From Aporhodopirellula rubra (GTDB taxonomy: Bacteria > Planctomycetota > Planctomycetia > Pirellulales > Pirellulaceae), in assembly GCF_014192335.1 (NCBI RefSeq), contig NZ_JACHXU010000001.1, forward strand, positions 124,001-188,000: a DNA stretch of 64,000 nt, read 5' to 3'. This document shows, in pieces, positions 38,735 to 48,899 of this stretch (position 1 is its first letter; every line of letters starts with the position of its first letter). The notes below the pieces were generated by a model that worked only from the letters and a program-made list of their open reading frames with translations, searched no databases and had not been told where the DNA came from. The position numbers were made by a program, and so were the translations under genes.

Positions 38735-41026
38735 ATGAATCTCTCACACCATTCGCCTTTCGTTATGCCGACTGCATCCAATCGATCAATGAAGTTTCGA
38801 GGTTTTTGGATGCGCAGTCTGCTGATCGGTATGACCGGTTGGTTGATTGCTGCTGCGGCGGTCACCGCCAGTGACCAGGTCGCCGAGGCCGACACGCCTA
38901 GTTTTCGTCGAGACGTGATGCCGGTGTTCTTTCGAGCCGGTTGCAACGCCGGTTCGTGTCACGGTGCTGCCAGCGGGAAAGACGGATTCATGTTGTCGTT
39001 GTTTGGGTACGATCCGAAAGGAGACTATCACCGCACGGTCAACGAAATGGTGGGACGCCGAGTGAACACGGCGATTCCGGAACAGAGTCTGTTGTTGTTG
39101 AAGTCTACTGGTGATGTCACCCACACCGGTGGGAAACTGTTTGATGAAGACAGCGAGTACTATCAAACGCTCTATCGATGGATCGCGGCGGGGGCACCGG
39201 ATGATTCAGATTCGGTTCCCGAAACCGTGGAGGTCATCCTTTCCAAACAACGCTTCCTGTTTGAAGAAAAAGGAGCCAAGGACCGACTGCGAGTTGGCGC
39301 GGTCGCGAATGACGGTTCCAAACGATTGGTCACTTCGCTCGCTCGATTTCACAGTAACAACGAAAGCGTGGCGACGATTGACGACAACGGCAACGTCACT
39401 GCAGTTGGACCGGGAGACACGTATGTGTTCGCTCGCTATAGCCGGTTTACGATTGGTGCAGAGGTCATTGTGTTGCCGCCTGCCGAGGGGTTTCAGTGGC
39501 CCGATCCGCCTGCGACGAACTACATCGATGAATTGGTGTTTGATCGTTTGCAAAAGCTGCGAATCACACCGTCAGAACTTTGCGATGATGAAACGTTTTT
39601 GCGACGCGTGACCTTGGATTTGGCGGGACGCACGCCGACGGTGGAGGAATACGAGGCGTTTGTTAACGGTGATCGGGATCGCACCGCGAAGATTGATGAA
39701 CTATTGGCCGATGACGAGTTTGCCGATTTGTGGACCGCGTTGTGGGCCGAGCAATTGCGAATTGTGGGCGGCAACTATGCTCCTGCGGCCACTCACGTCA
39801 AAGCGGCCATGTCGTTCTATGAGTGGATTCGAAAGCAGATGCGTTCGGGACGTCCGCTGAATGAGTTCGTCGAAGAAATGGTTGTGGCTTCGGGAAGTAA
39901 TCTCACCAACGGTCCGGCGAACCTCTACACGATGATGGTTCACGGGCCACGTTTTGAACCGAAGGCGTTTGCGGCCGATTTTTCTCAAGTGTTCCTTGGC
40001 GTGCAAATTCAGTGTGCCGAATGTCACAACCATCCGTTCGACCGTTGGACACAAGACGACTACTACAGTTTTGTCAGTTTCTTTGCCGGGATGAAACGCA
40101 AACCCGGTGTCGAGCCGCGGGAGCGACGGATCTTCTACGACACATCGACACCGCCGATGAAGCACGTCGTGGACCAACGACCGATGCCTGCCCGCGTGCT
40201 CGGTGGTATTGAACCGGTCTCCAGCGATGGAGATCCACGAAAAGAACTCGCGCGTTGGTTGACGTCGCCGGACAACGAGATGTTTAGCCGGAATATTGCC
40301 AACCGGATTTGGGCCCAGTTGCTCGGTACCGGAATTGTTGAACCGGTCGACGATATCCGAGTCAGCAATCCACCCGTTAACGGACCACTGTTGGATGCTC
40401 TTTCGAAACGTCTCGTGGAGTCCGGTTTTGATTTGAGGACATTGGTTCGTGATATTTGCAATTCGCGTGTTTACCAATTGAGCATTCAACCCAATGCGTC
40501 CAACTATGGGGACACACGACAATTTTCGCATGCTCATTTACGTCGCCTGCGGGCCGACGTGCTGTTGGACTCCGTTGCCACGGCAACAGGGATGAATGCG
40601 TCGTTTCCCGGTTTCGCGAATGGGACGCGTGCGATCAACTATTTCCCTATTGTCGGTGGTGATACGGGAGGGCCGAATTATGGCACTCCGTTTTTCAAGA
40701 CGTTCGGTCGTTCCAGTCGTGCAACCGTTTGTGCGTGCGAAACCAACACGCAGCCCACGTTGTCTCAAACATTGCACCTAGCCGTCGGCGAGACCGTTCA
40801 GAAACGTTTGTGGGCGGGTGGGGAAATCAAGAAATTGGTTGCGTCCAAAGACACGCCCGAGCAGATTCTTGACGAACTCTTTGTAAGGGCACTTAGTCGG
40901 CAACCGACACAGGACGAAATCGCCGCTTTGGTCGAAGCCGTCGGTGAATCGAAAAACGACCCGAGCGTCTATGAAGACATCTTCTGGGGATTGTTCAATT
41001 CAACAGAATTTTCGTTTAACCATTGA
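38735..41026 (+). CDS. DUF1549/DUF1553 secreted protein with cytochrome-like and Big2-like N-terminus
   Basis: Protein of 763 residues from ATG 38735 (GAGGA nine bases upstream); an earlier ATG at 38654 is possible. A signal segment (RSLLIGMTGWLIAAAAVTAS) leads to a cytochrome-like domain with FRAGCNAGSCHGAASGKDG, in which Cys70, Cys75 and His76 form a CX4CH motif. A Big2-like domain follows (VATIDDNGNVTAVGPGDTYV). DUF1549 (~255-470) includes FLRRVTLDLAGRTPTVEEY and the CX2CH sequence IQCAECHNHPFDRW. DUF1553 (~515-763) includes NRIWAQLLGTGIVEPVDD and ALSRQPTQDEIAALVEA. The family is planctomycete-typical and genetically linked to DUF1501; redox and hydrolytic roles have both been proposed, neither settled. 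Confidence 0.92.
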   Translation: MNLSHHSPFVMPTASNRSMKFRGFWMRSLLIGMTGWLIAAAAVTASDQVAEADTPSFRRDVMPVFFRAGCNAGSCHGAASGKDGFMLSLFGYDPKGDYHRTVNEMVGRRVNTAIPEQSLLLLKSTGDVTHTGGKLFDEDSEYYQTLYRWIAAGAPDDSDSVPETVEVILSKQRFLFEEKGAKDRLRVGAVANDGSKRLVTSLARFHSNNESVATIDDNGNVTAVGPGDTYVFARYSRFTIGAEVIVLPPAEGFQWPDPPATNYIDELVFDRLQKLRITPSELCDDETFLRRVTLDLAGRTPTVEEYEAFVNGDRDRTAKIDELLADDEFADLWTALWAEQLRIVGGNYAPAATHVKAAMSFYEWIRKQMRSGRPLNEFVEEMVVASGSNLTNGPANLYTMMVHGPRFEPKAFAADFSQVFLGVQIQCAECHNHPFDRWTQDDYYSFVSFFAGMKRKPGVEPRERRIFYDTSTPPMKHVVDQRPMPARVLGGIEPVSSDGDPRKELARWLTSPDNEMFSRNIANRIWAQLLGTGIVEPVDDIRVSNPPVNGPLLDALSKRLVESGFDLRTLVRDICNSRVYQLSIQPNASNYGDTRQFSHAHLRRLRADVLLDSVATATGMNASFPGFANGTRAINYFPIVGGDTGGPNYGTPFFKTFGRSSRATVCACETNTQPTLSQTLHLAVGETVQKRLWAGGEIKKLVASKDTPEQILDELFVRALSRQPTQDEIAALVEAVGESKNDPSVYEDIFWGLFNSTEFSFNH

Positions 41027-41110
41027 TGTCGCGGAGTCTGTTTTGAGACCGATTGGCCTCGGTTGTCTGCCTTTTTGATTCGACGTGATGTTCCTTCTTC
41101 AGATAATTCA

Positions 41111-42562
41111 ATGAACTCATTTTCCGTACAAAGACGCTTGTCGCTGTTGATCCTTTCTGTGCTCGTCGCGGTGCTTATTTGGCTGGCTCCATCGGATATG
41201 GATGCAGCCGAGATGACCGGCGAGAGTGACCATGACATGCCGGTCACCTATGACGATCACGTCGCTGCGATCTTGAAACGTCACTGCTGGCAGTGTCACG
41301 GAGAATCGAAACAAGAGGCGGGCATCAATCTGGCCAGCTACGCGGACGTCGCCGGCAGCGATGAACTCGTGGTTGCGGGGAGATCCAGTGCGAGTCGGTT
41401 GCTAGAAATCATTCTGGCTGAAGACCCCGTCGAGCGAATGCCACCCGAAAATGATCCTTTGCCGAAAGAACAGATTGCACTGATTAAGGCGTGGATCGAT
41501 TCGGGATTGCGAGAAAATTCAGGCAGCAAGGTCGAAAAGAATCGGGGCATCGAATTTCGGCCGACCGCGATGACGGATCTTGAAGATGGTCCACTGCCGA
41601 TGCCCGAAGGATTGTCACCGGTGGCTCCACGAGAAACGTTGCGACCATTCCCTGTCATCGCGTTGGCGTCGAGCCCTCGGGCACCACTGGTAGCGATTGG
41701 TTCGTACGAACGTGTTGAACTGATCCATACCGAAACTCAAGAAACGATCGGTTTGCTCGCGTTCCCCGAAGGTGAGCCGCATGTGTTGCAGTTCAGTCGA
41801 TCAGGCCGATTGTTGATGGTGGCGGGTGGACGTCCGGTTCAAAACGGCGTTAGCGTGTTGTTCGACGTCCAGACGGGTAAACGACTCGCCGAGATGGGAG
41901 ATGAAACGGACGTGGTTATCGCCGCGGACATCTCGCCGGACGAACGTCGAATCGCGATCGGCGGGTCGGGACGTGTCGTGAAAATTTTGTCGACCGAGAC
42001 AGGAGCGGTGCTGCATACGTTGGTCAAACACACCGATTGGGTGACCGCGGTTGCGTTCAGCCCGGATGGAAGCTTGTTAGCGTCGGCGGATCGTGTCGGC
42101 AATATACATCTTTGGGATGGTGAGAACGGCGGTGTCATTCGCCCGCTGGCTGAGCACAAGGCGTCGGTGACGGCGCTCGCGTGGCGTTCGGACTCGAAAT
42201 TGCTGGCCTCCAGTGGTGAAGACGGCTTGATCGTTTGGTGGGACGTCGCGAAAGGCTGGCCACTTTTCTCGAAACCAAAAGCGCACCCACCCAAACGACC
42301 CGCTGGTGTTTATGGCGAGATTCCCAATGGCGTGTTGGATCTGCGGTTTGGACCTGCCGGGGAATTGGTCAGTTGCGGACGTGATCAAAAGGTTCGTGTT
42401 TGGGCGAGCGATGCAAAAGAGACTAAGGTTGTGCGGATCGAGAACGATGAGTCGAACGCCAATATTCAAATTCTTCCGCTACAATCGGTGTTGACCTTCG
42501 ATGGTGCCACCGCAATCACAGGCGACTCGGCAGGCATCCTTCATTCCCACGCCGTTAAATAG
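41111..42562 (+). CDS. PSCyt1-type cytochrome domain and WD40-propeller protein, secreted
   Basis: Protein of 483 residues from ATG 41111. The N-terminal hydrophobic segment ([17 protein letters not shown]) is a signal or anchor. A planctomycete cytochrome-type domain (~45-130) has the canonical heme motif [15 protein letters not shown] (Cys59, Cys62, His63) and ends with [23 protein letters not shown]40 propeller (~190-483) shows [58 protein letters not shown] and [18 protein letters not shown]. Domain fusion of a heme site to a propeller is characteristic of planctomycetes. It follows the DUF1549 gene by 84 bases. A partner for electron transfer or assembly within the operon is likely but unproven. 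Confidence 0.9.
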   Translation: MNSFSVQRRLSLLILSVLVAVLIWLAPSDMDAAEMTGESDHDMPVTYDDHVAAILKRHCWQCHGESKQEAGINLASYADVAGSDELVVAGRSSASRLLEIILAEDPVERMPPENDPLPKEQIALIKAWIDSGLRENSGSKVEKNRGIEFRPTAMTDLEDGPLPMPEGLSPVAPRETLRPFPVIALASSPRAPLVAIGSYERVELIHTETQETIGLLAFPEGEPHVLQFSRSGRLLMVAGGRPVQNGVSVLFDVQTGKRLAEMGDETDVVIAADISPDERRIAIGGSGRVVKILSTETGAVLHTLVKHTDWVTAVAFSPDGSLLASADRVGNIHLWDGENGGVIRPLAEHKASVTALAWRSDSKLLASSGEDGLIVWWDVAKGWPLFSKPKAHPPKRPAGVYGEIPNGVLDLRFGPAGELVSCGRDQKVRVWASDAKETKVVRIENDESNANIQILPLQSVLTFDGATAITGDSAGILHSHAVK

Positions 42563-42567
42563 CAGTA

Positions 42568-43638
42568 ATGTTAAAACGAAATCGTCGAGCATGGATCGCG
42601 AGTGCATTGGCTGTTGCCGCGAGTCTGACTCTGATGATCCTGCCCTTCGATGTTCGTGCGGACGAACCGCGTGATCACGATGCGTCCGGTGGAAGTTCGT
42701 CCATCGAAGATGGCGAAACGCGATTGAGTGAGTTTCTTGATGGGCTCGATATCATTGATTGCCATACGCATTTCTATGATCCGAGTCGACCGGAGGGCGT
42801 TCCCTGGCCTGCGAAAAATTCATCGTTGTATCGAACCGTGCTGCCCGAAAATTTGCGTCGTCTAAAACAGTTTCGGCCGGTAACGGGAACTGTGGTTGTG
42901 GAAGCAAGTTCATGGGTGGACGACAATGCGTGGTTGTTGAAGTTGGCCGAAGCGGACCCGTTTATCGTGGGCATCGTGGGACGGCTGCATCCAGGTGACG
43001 ATGAATTCGCGGAGCAGTTGAATCGCTTTGCGGCGAATCCTTTGTTTCGCGGTATTCGCATCTCAGTGCGTTTGCTCGATCAGCTTCTAGAGGAGAATAG
43101 CGAGAACCCGGCGTCACTGGACGACTTGGTTCTGCTTGCCGAGCGTGATTTGTCTCTCGATGTCAATGGAGGCACTGAGACTCCCGCGATCGTGGCGAGG
43201 CTTGCGGAGAAGATTCCGAATCTGCGTATCGTTGTGAACCACGTCGGCAACGTTGCGGTGACTTCGGACCCGCCACCGTCGGCGTGGCGGGCAGGCATCG
43301 AGGCTGCTGCGGAACATCCGAATGTGTTTTGTAAAATCTCAGCCTTGGTTGAAAAGGCATCGCGTGAGGGTGGAACTTCGGCACCGGATGATCTGGAGTT
43401 CTATCGCCCTTATTTAGATATCGTGTGGAACGCGTTTGGCGACGACCGGGTGATTTATGCTAGCAATTGGCCCGTCTCGGAACGGGGAGCGAGCTATGAA
43501 ACGTTGCAGCGAATCGCGTTTGAGTACGCAGTCGAACATGGAGCGGAGGCGACGAGGAAGTTCGCATCGTTGAACGCGAAGCGGGCGTATCAATGGATCG
43601 AACGTCCCGGTCGCCGTCGCGAAACGGGCAGCGAGTAA
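42568..43638 (+). CDS. Secreted amidohydrolase-2 family metal-dependent hydrolase
   Basis: Protein of 356 residues starting only 5 bases after the WD40 stop, so almost certainly co-transcribed and probably translationally coupled. A signal peptide (WIASALAVAASLTLMILP) precedes a TIM-barrel amidohydrolase_2 domain. Visible motifs: the first metal site DIIDCHTHFYDP (His66, His68), TGTVVVEASSWVDDNAWLL, LRIVVNHVGNVAV with a ligand His, and DDRVIYASNWPVSERGASYE with the terminal metal/catalytic-region residues. Relatives hydrolyse lactones, decarboxylate aromatics or act on sugar lactones (for example L-fucono- and L-rhamnono-lactonases). It is the only gene in the run with a defined enzymatic fold, which makes it the best clue to the operon's chemistry. 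Confidence 0.88.
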   Translation: MLKRNRRAWIASALAVAASLTLMILPFDVRADEPRDHDASGGSSSIEDGETRLSEFLDGLDIIDCHTHFYDPSRPEGVPWPAKNSSLYRTVLPENLRRLKQFRPVTGTVVVEASSWVDDNAWLLKLAEADPFIVGIVGRLHPGDDEFAEQLNRFAANPLFRGIRISVRLLDQLLEENSENPASLDDLVLLAERDLSLDVNGGTETPAIVARLAEKIPNLRIVVNHVGNVAVTSDPPPSAWRAGIEAAAEHPNVFCKISALVEKASREGGTSAPDDLEFYRPYLDIVWNAFGDDRVIYASNWPVSERGASYETLQRIAFEYAVEHGAEATRKFASLNAKRAYQWIERPGRRRETGSE

Positions 43639-43926
43639 CACGTGTTGTCTCCGACATGGTTCTTGTCAGGAAGGCGTGACTTATCCGTGGTGGAAGGTGT
43701 CCGTGGACTCTGGAGTTCGTTACTAAATGTTGGACTCTGGCGTGGGATCCTGTTTTGGGGCAAACTGACGTTCGGTGATCGTGATGTCCGCCGAGTTTGG
43801 CGCGGCCTAGAGTATCGCGAAACACCAGTTGGCATGCTCGAATGTTTCGTCGCCATGAAGTTTTCGGCTCGATTGCGGTTGAGAGTTTGCTGACGCTTAC
43901 GTTCCCGATGGATCGAGACGACGGTA

Positions 43927-44568
43927 ATGAGCAACGCAGACACGCCGGATGACGCGCAATCGCCTGTCCCAGAATTGCTGAAAAAGGCTCGGGATGAAGG
44001 AACGCAATCGCTGGGCGAGTTGTTGCAGTTGTATCGTAATTATTTGACGGTCTTGGCGACGACTCAGTTGGACGGACGGTTGCGTCGGCGGATGAACCCG
44101 TCCGATTTGGTTCAGGAAACCATGTTGGGTGCCCACCGCGATTTTGAAGCGTTTCGTGGAGGCAGCGAGCAAGAGTTATTAGCGTGGCTGCGCCAGATTT
44201 TGGTGAACTGTTTGCGAACCGCGATCGACGTGCATTTCAATGCACAGAAGCGAGACATGCGTCGTGAAATTTCGATCGAGCATGTCAGTGACGCGTTAGA
44301 CAACAGCGCTGCCAATTTCGCCAACGTGCTGGCCGATCGAGGTCCGTCGCCGAGCGAACCGATGCGGCGTCGTGAACGGGCCGTCGAGTTAGCAGACCAG
44401 CTCGCGAAGTTGCGTCCGCAGTACCGTGACGTGATCGTGTTGCGAAATCTGCAAGGGTTGTCTTTTGAAGAGATCGCACAACGACTCGACCGCAAACCGG
44501 GCACCGTGCGGATGCTTTGGTTGCGCGCGATGGACAAATTCAAAGAGTCCTACGAGGCGAATTCGTGA
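43927..44568 (+). CDS. ECF-type RNA polymerase sigma factor (kinase-associated type)
   Basis: Sigma-70 family factor of 213 residues. The N-terminal region 2 has LLQLYRNYLTVLATTQLDGR, LRRRMNPSDLVQETMLGAHR and FRGGSEQELLAWLRQILVN. Region 4 has LAKLRPQYRDVIVLRNLQGL and FEEIAQRLDRKPGTVRMLWL, with the helix-turn-helix. The RR-MNPSDLVQETM signature is typical of the expanded planctomycete ECF group encoded next to serine/threonine kinases. The stop overlaps the kinase start by four bases (GTGA), so the pair is translationally coupled and the kinase probably controls sigma activity by phosphorylation or sequestration. Target genes cannot be read from the sequence. It differs clearly from the shorter FecR-linked sigma factor at 32.3 kb. 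Confidence 0.93.
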   Translation: MSNADTPDDAQSPVPELLKKARDEGTQSLGELLQLYRNYLTVLATTQLDGRLRRRMNPSDLVQETMLGAHRDFEAFRGGSEQELLAWLRQILVNCLRTAIDVHFNAQKRDMRREISIEHVSDALDNSAANFANVLADRGPSPSEPMRRRERAVELADQLAKLRPQYRDVIVLRNLQGLSFEEIAQRLDRKPGTVRMLWLRAMDKFKESYEANS

Positions 44569-47360
44569 GCGACATGGACTTCTCCTCGATCTCGGATTTG
44601 AGTCTCGAGCCGGCGATGACGCGAGGACTGAGTTTGCAGCAAAAGCAACGCCTCACTGTCTTGCTGGACCGCTATTTGATCGCGTTGGAGGAAGGTGCTC
44701 CGCCGTCGATCGAAGATCTCGCTGACGATGATCCGGAGCTCGTCGAACCACTGCGATCTTACGTGTCGGGGTTGGAAGATCTGCACCACATTGCCGCGGG
44801 CTTTGTTCCCCAAAGCGATTCGGATGAAACCGAACGAGAGGAAACGCCGGAGAAAGTGCTCGGCGATTTTCGATTGCTCGAAGAGATTGGTCGTGGAGGC
44901 ATGGGGGTTGTTTACCGTGCCAAACAGATCTCGCTTGATCGGACCGTCGCGATCAAGTTGTTACCGTTTGCGGCCGTGCTCGATTCTCGGCAGATTGCTC
45001 GTTTCAACAACGAGGCTCAAGCTGCTGCACAATTGCATCATCCGAATATTGTGCCCGTTTATACCGTTGGGGCCGTTCGAGGAGTTCACTACTATGCCAT
45101 GCAGTTCATTGACGGACAGTCGTTTGACGAGGTCATCACGGACCAGAGCAACAACGGCATGTTGCCCGCGATTAATGACATTGTCCGAATTGGGATTCAG
45201 ATTGCCGATGCGTTGCATGCGGCACATGAATTTGGTGTGATCCATCGCGATATTAAGCCGTCCAACGTGATGGTGGATCGTGGTGGAAAAGTGTGGGTGA
45301 CGGACTTTGGTTTGGCGCGTTGTCAAACCGACGCGACGCTGACGAAGACAGGAGACATTGTCGGCACGATGCGGTACATGAGCCCCGAGCAAGCAAGGGG
45401 AGAATCCGCGATTGTTGACGGACGAACGGACGTGTATTCGCTCGGGGCGACGTTGTATGAAATGCTGTGTTTGCAACCGGCGTTTGATGGTGGGGATGCT
45501 CCTGCGGTACTGCGTCATATCGATGAACGCAACCCGCCGCCGCTGCGCACGATTCGCCCCGACGTGCCTCAGGATTTAGAAACGGTGATCGCCAAAGCGA
45601 TGGCCAAAACGCGAGACGGTCGCTATGACACGGCAGCCGATTTGGCGATCGATTTACGGCATGTGTTGGCAGGCGAACCAACGATCGCGCGTCCTCCCAC
45701 GTTGGTGGACCGTTTGTCACATTGGGCCGTTCGACACCGTGGAATCGTCACTGTATCGCTCGTCCTCGTCGTGCTCGCGTTGGTGGGACTCTCGGTGAGT
45801 ACGGCGCTGATTTCGACGGCGAAACAGGAGTCGGACATGAATGCCGCTCGCGCCGCCGATAGCGATCGGTTGTCACGTGCGGCGGTAGATCGATTGGGGG
45901 CACAGATGGCCGAACTGTTGGCGGATGTTCCGGGAGCGGATGCGGTGCGTCGCCAATTGTTGCAAGAGACGCTGTCCTACTATGAGGACTTCGCAGCGAG
46001 GGCTGACGACGATCCCGGATTGATGCATGACTTAGCGATCACGTATGGGAAGATCGGTTCGATTCAAAGTGAGGTTGGTGCGACGGACGAAGCGGTCGCT
46101 TCGCTGGAAAAGTCGTTGGGATTGTTCGCGGCGCGCTCGAAGGCGGAACCATCCAATCGTGAGCGACAACAAGAGCTCGCAACTGGTGAAAACAATTTGG
46201 CGTTGGCGCTCGAACAGGCCGGGCGATACGAAACGGCAATGAAACGATATCTGTCGGCGATCGAACGGCAAGAACGGTTGTTGAATGACGAACCAAGTGA
46301 TGTCGATGCCAAGGCCGGTCTATCGCTCTCGCTCAGCAATTTGGGGTTGTTATTAAGCAAGACCAAGCAGTTCGAGCAAGCGGAAACTTCATATCGTCGC
46401 AGCATTGAGTTGGTGGAGTCGATCGCGGAAGAGAGTCGGATGCCGTCGTTAGAAAGGCAGTTGGCGTCGACGTATCAAAACCTCTCCGGTTTGTTGACGA
46501 AGAGTGATCCCACGCGAGCGGTGCAGTACGCTCGCACGGCGCTTCAAAACCAGATGGACGAGTTGAAAGCCGAGCCAGGGAATCCCAAAACGGCCAATCG
46601 CGTTGCGTTGACATTGAACAGTCTCGGGGCCGCGCAGTCGGAGGCGGGGGACGTTGAGTCATCGTTGGATTCGTACCGGCAAGCGATCGACATTCAAACA
46701 CAATTGCTCGAGCGTTGGCCGGAACAATTGACCTATCAACGCGATATTGCGGTGACACAAAACAATTACGGTTTGGCGTTGGCAGGGCAGAAGCGGTACG
46801 ACGAAGCCAGTCTCGCGTTTGAGAACGCGTTGACGTTCCAGATCCCGCTAGCGGAATTGTTTGTCGGCGACGTGGATCTGCAGAGCACGCTCGGTGGTGT
46901 GTACAACAATTTGGGGTTCGTTCAGGAGCGACTCGGCGAGACCGAAAAAGCGATTGAGGCCTACCGATTGGCGGTCAAACATCAGTCTCTCGCGCATCGT
47001 GCGGCACCCGAGGTTCCTCAGTACCGTGAGTTTTTGAGTAAACATTATTTCAATCACGCAACGTTGCTAACGGAATCGGGGCGAATCAGTGACGCGGTGG
47101 AGGCGGCTCGCAAACGTCGCGATCTGTGGGAGGGTGACGGTGTGCGGCTCGCGGGTGTTGCCGAAGAGTTTTTGAGGATCGCCGAAAACGCACATCCCGC
47201 GGGTGATCTCTCCGATGACCGTTCATTGTCAAAATCTGACTGTGTCGAATGTGCCGTCGAAACCATGCGAATGGCGATCGAGGCGGGGTTTGATCCGCCA
47301 GATGGGTTGCTCAATCGTCCGGAATACCGATCCTTGCAAATACCGATTCGGCTGGACTGA
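44565..47360 (+). CDS. Membrane serine/threonine protein kinase with C-terminal TPR repeats
   Basis: Hanks-type kinase of 931 residues. I chose GTG 44565, which overlaps the sigma stop; ATG 44574 is the alternative. A ~100-residue N-terminal helical segment is typical of sigma-linked kinases. The kinase domain (~101-370) has the glycine loop IGRGGMGVVYRAK, Lys131 in VAIKLL, the catalytic loop HRDIKPSNVMV (Asp229), the DFG motif (Asp247) and GTMRYMSPEQARG, so it should be active. One membrane span (~394-416, VTVSLVLVVLALVGLSVST) is followed by TPR-type repeats (~460-880: NLALALEQAGRYETAMKRYL, NNYGLALAGQKRYDEASLAF, NNLGFVQERLGETEKAIEAY), probably outside the membrane and sensing a protein ligand. 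Confidence 0.94.
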   Translation: MSDMDFSSISDLSLEPAMTRGLSLQQKQRLTVLLDRYLIALEEGAPPSIEDLADDDPELVEPLRSYVSGLEDLHHIAAGFVPQSDSDETEREETPEKVLGDFRLLEEIGRGGMGVVYRAKQISLDRTVAIKLLPFAAVLDSRQIARFNNEAQAAAQLHHPNIVPVYTVGAVRGVHYYAMQFIDGQSFDEVITDQSNNGMLPAINDIVRIGIQIADALHAAHEFGVIHRDIKPSNVMVDRGGKVWVTDFGLARCQTDATLTKTGDIVGTMRYMSPEQARGESAIVDGRTDVYSLGATLYEMLCLQPAFDGGDAPAVLRHIDERNPPPLRTIRPDVPQDLETVIAKAMAKTRDGRYDTAADLAIDLRHVLAGEPTIARPPTLVDRLSHWAVRHRGIVTVSLVLVVLALVGLSVSTALISTAKQESDMNAARAADSDRLSRAAVDRLGAQMAELLADVPGADAVRRQLLQETLSYYEDFAARADDDPGLMHDLAITYGKIGSIQSEVGATDEAVASLEKSLGLFAARSKAEPSNRERQQELATGENNLALALEQAGRYETAMKRYLSAIERQERLLNDEPSDVDAKAGLSLSLSNLGLLLSKTKQFEQAETSYRRSIELVESIAEESRMPSLERQLASTYQNLSGLLTKSDPTRAVQYARTALQNQMDELKAEPGNPKTANRVALTLNSLGAAQSEAGDVESSLDSYRQAIDIQTQLLERWPEQLTYQRDIAVTQNNYGLALAGQKRYDEASLAFENALTFQIPLAELFVGDVDLQSTLGGVYNNLGFVQERLGETEKAIEAYRLAVKHQSLAHRAAPEVPQYREFLSKHYFNHATLLTESGRISDAVEAARKRRDLWEGDGVRLAGVAEEFLRIAENAHPAGDLSDDRSLSKSDCVECAVETMRMAIEAGFDPPDGLLNRPEYRSLQIPIRLD

Positions 47361-47425
47361 ATTCGGTGGATTAAACTAGTATCAATGGCAACGTTTTCTT
47401 GAAGACTTTCTAGTTCCCTCGTCGG

Positions 47426-48832
47426 TTGCTGATTTTGAATAAACGAGATCAACGTATCGGGAATTCGCCCAAGCTTAAACGCACCTTGCGTCTCGAACCG
47501 TTGGAGTCTCGTGCCCTCATGGCGGCGGATTTCTTCGGTGCGGCTGAATTCGGGCCTTCGCAGAGCGGCGATCGATTGCTCGTCGAACGGGGGCACGCCG
47601 ACCGTTTCGCAGAGGTGGCCAAGCAAGAGCTTCGGATGCGAGTGTCTGATGGATTGCAGCGAGAGGCTGCGACGACGCTTGAGCACGCCTCGATCGATCG
47701 GCATAACGTGTTGGTGTTCAGGCCGTTGCCTGACGCGAGGCATAACATTTCAAGTCCAGTCGTCGGCCCACCGGCACGTGACCACTTCACGTCGATCCGT
47801 GTGAAGGAGTTTGACGGGATCGACCGGCCAGACACAATCAAGTGGATCTCGTTGGGTCGAAACACACCGGATCGATTGTCTGCCGATCGGATTGTTCGAG
47901 AAGTCAATCCGTTGACGGATCACGTGCTCGTTTTCTCAAAGGTCGAGCTCATCTCAGTGCGACCGATTCAGGCACCCGATATTGTGATCACGATTGCGAA
48001 TGTTCCGCAGCGAGAATCCGATGGTCGAGCCCCGGTCGGTCGTGGTGACAATCGACCGGAAGGCGTCATCGCGGAGTCGAATTCAAACGAGAACGCCGAT
48101 GTTGATGCGGTCGCGGACGATGACCTGCTCGACCGAGTGATCAGCACGATTGCGAAGGACCGCACCCAAAATCAAAGTACCGCTTCGGCCGTGACAACGA
48201 CGTCAACGCCGGGGCAATCCTTCGCCATGAACCTTTCTTCTCATGTCCAGGATGCAGTGAGCGCGCGTCCTCTTGTGTCACCCCTGTCGAATCATGGTGG
48301 AATGATCGAGATTGATTCGTTGGAGTCGTCGGACACACCATCTGACTTACCGGATGAATCCGATGCCGAACCGTGGCAGATCGAACGGTCGACACTCGAG
48401 CAAATCGCTGAGACGGCACACGATGAATCGGAATCGGAGCCGTCTGGACCACCGACTGATCTAGCCGTGGATGAGTCGGGCAACGGTGGATTGATTGCGA
48501 TCGCTCATGCTGACCTACCGACATCCGTGATCATGCCAAATTATCATCCGATTGAGATTCAATTGGATCCGAGTATGGGGCACTTCCGCAGTTTTCAATT
48601 GGCAGCGGTGCCTGTACACGATCGGGAGTCGAGTGATCCGGCCGATCTGTTGACTCGATTGCAAAACGGTTTCGATCAAGAAAACGTGACCGAATCGACT
48701 GCGTACCCGCCAAACATCTCGTCGGTTGCTTACGCGGGGATGATCTTCGTCGGTGGGATCGTGCTGACGGTTGAGTTGCGAGGTCGCAAAACAGACCTGA
48801 TCGACGATTCAGAAGAGACGGGGCTCTCGTGA
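47426..48832 (+). CDS. LEPR-XLL-type exported protein with C-terminal membrane anchor
   Basis: Protein of 468 residues with a TTG start (47426; a second TTG at 47435 is possible). The N-terminus carries LKRTLRLEPLESRALMAADF, a variant of the LEPR-XLL motif that marks many planctomycete surface proteins. The middle (~60-420) is acidic and low in recognisable domains, with Ser/Asp/Glu-rich stretches suggesting disorder. A single C-terminal hydrophobic segment (ISSVAYAGMIFVGGIVLTVE) followed by a short polar tail acts as an anchor or sorting signal. It follows the kinase gene by 65 bases and ends just before an intrinsic terminator, so it is probably the last gene of the sigma-kinase unit. No function is recognisable. 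Confidence 0.72.
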   Translation: MLILNKRDQRIGNSPKLKRTLRLEPLESRALMAADFFGAAEFGPSQSGDRLLVERGHADRFAEVAKQELRMRVSDGLQREAATTLEHASIDRHNVLVFRPLPDARHNISSPVVGPPARDHFTSIRVKEFDGIDRPDTIKWISLGRNTPDRLSADRIVREVNPLTDHVLVFSKVELISVRPIQAPDIVITIANVPQRESDGRAPVGRGDNRPEGVIAESNSNENADVDAVADDDLLDRVISTIAKDRTQNQSTASAVTTTSTPGQSFAMNLSSHVQDAVSARPLVSPLSNHGGMIEIDSLESSDTPSDLPDESDAEPWQIERSTLEQIAETAHDESESEPSGPPTDLAVDESGNGGLIAIAHADLPTSVIMPNYHPIEIQLDPSMGHFRSFQLAAVPVHDRESSDPADLLTRLQNGFDQENVTESTAYPPNISSVAYAGMIFVGGIVLTVELRGRKTDLIDDSEETGLS

Positions 48833-48899
48833 CCCTTGGTGGACGCAGCGTTGGTGAACGACCAGGGCGGCGACAAAGCTAAGGAAACACGTCGAGGCC

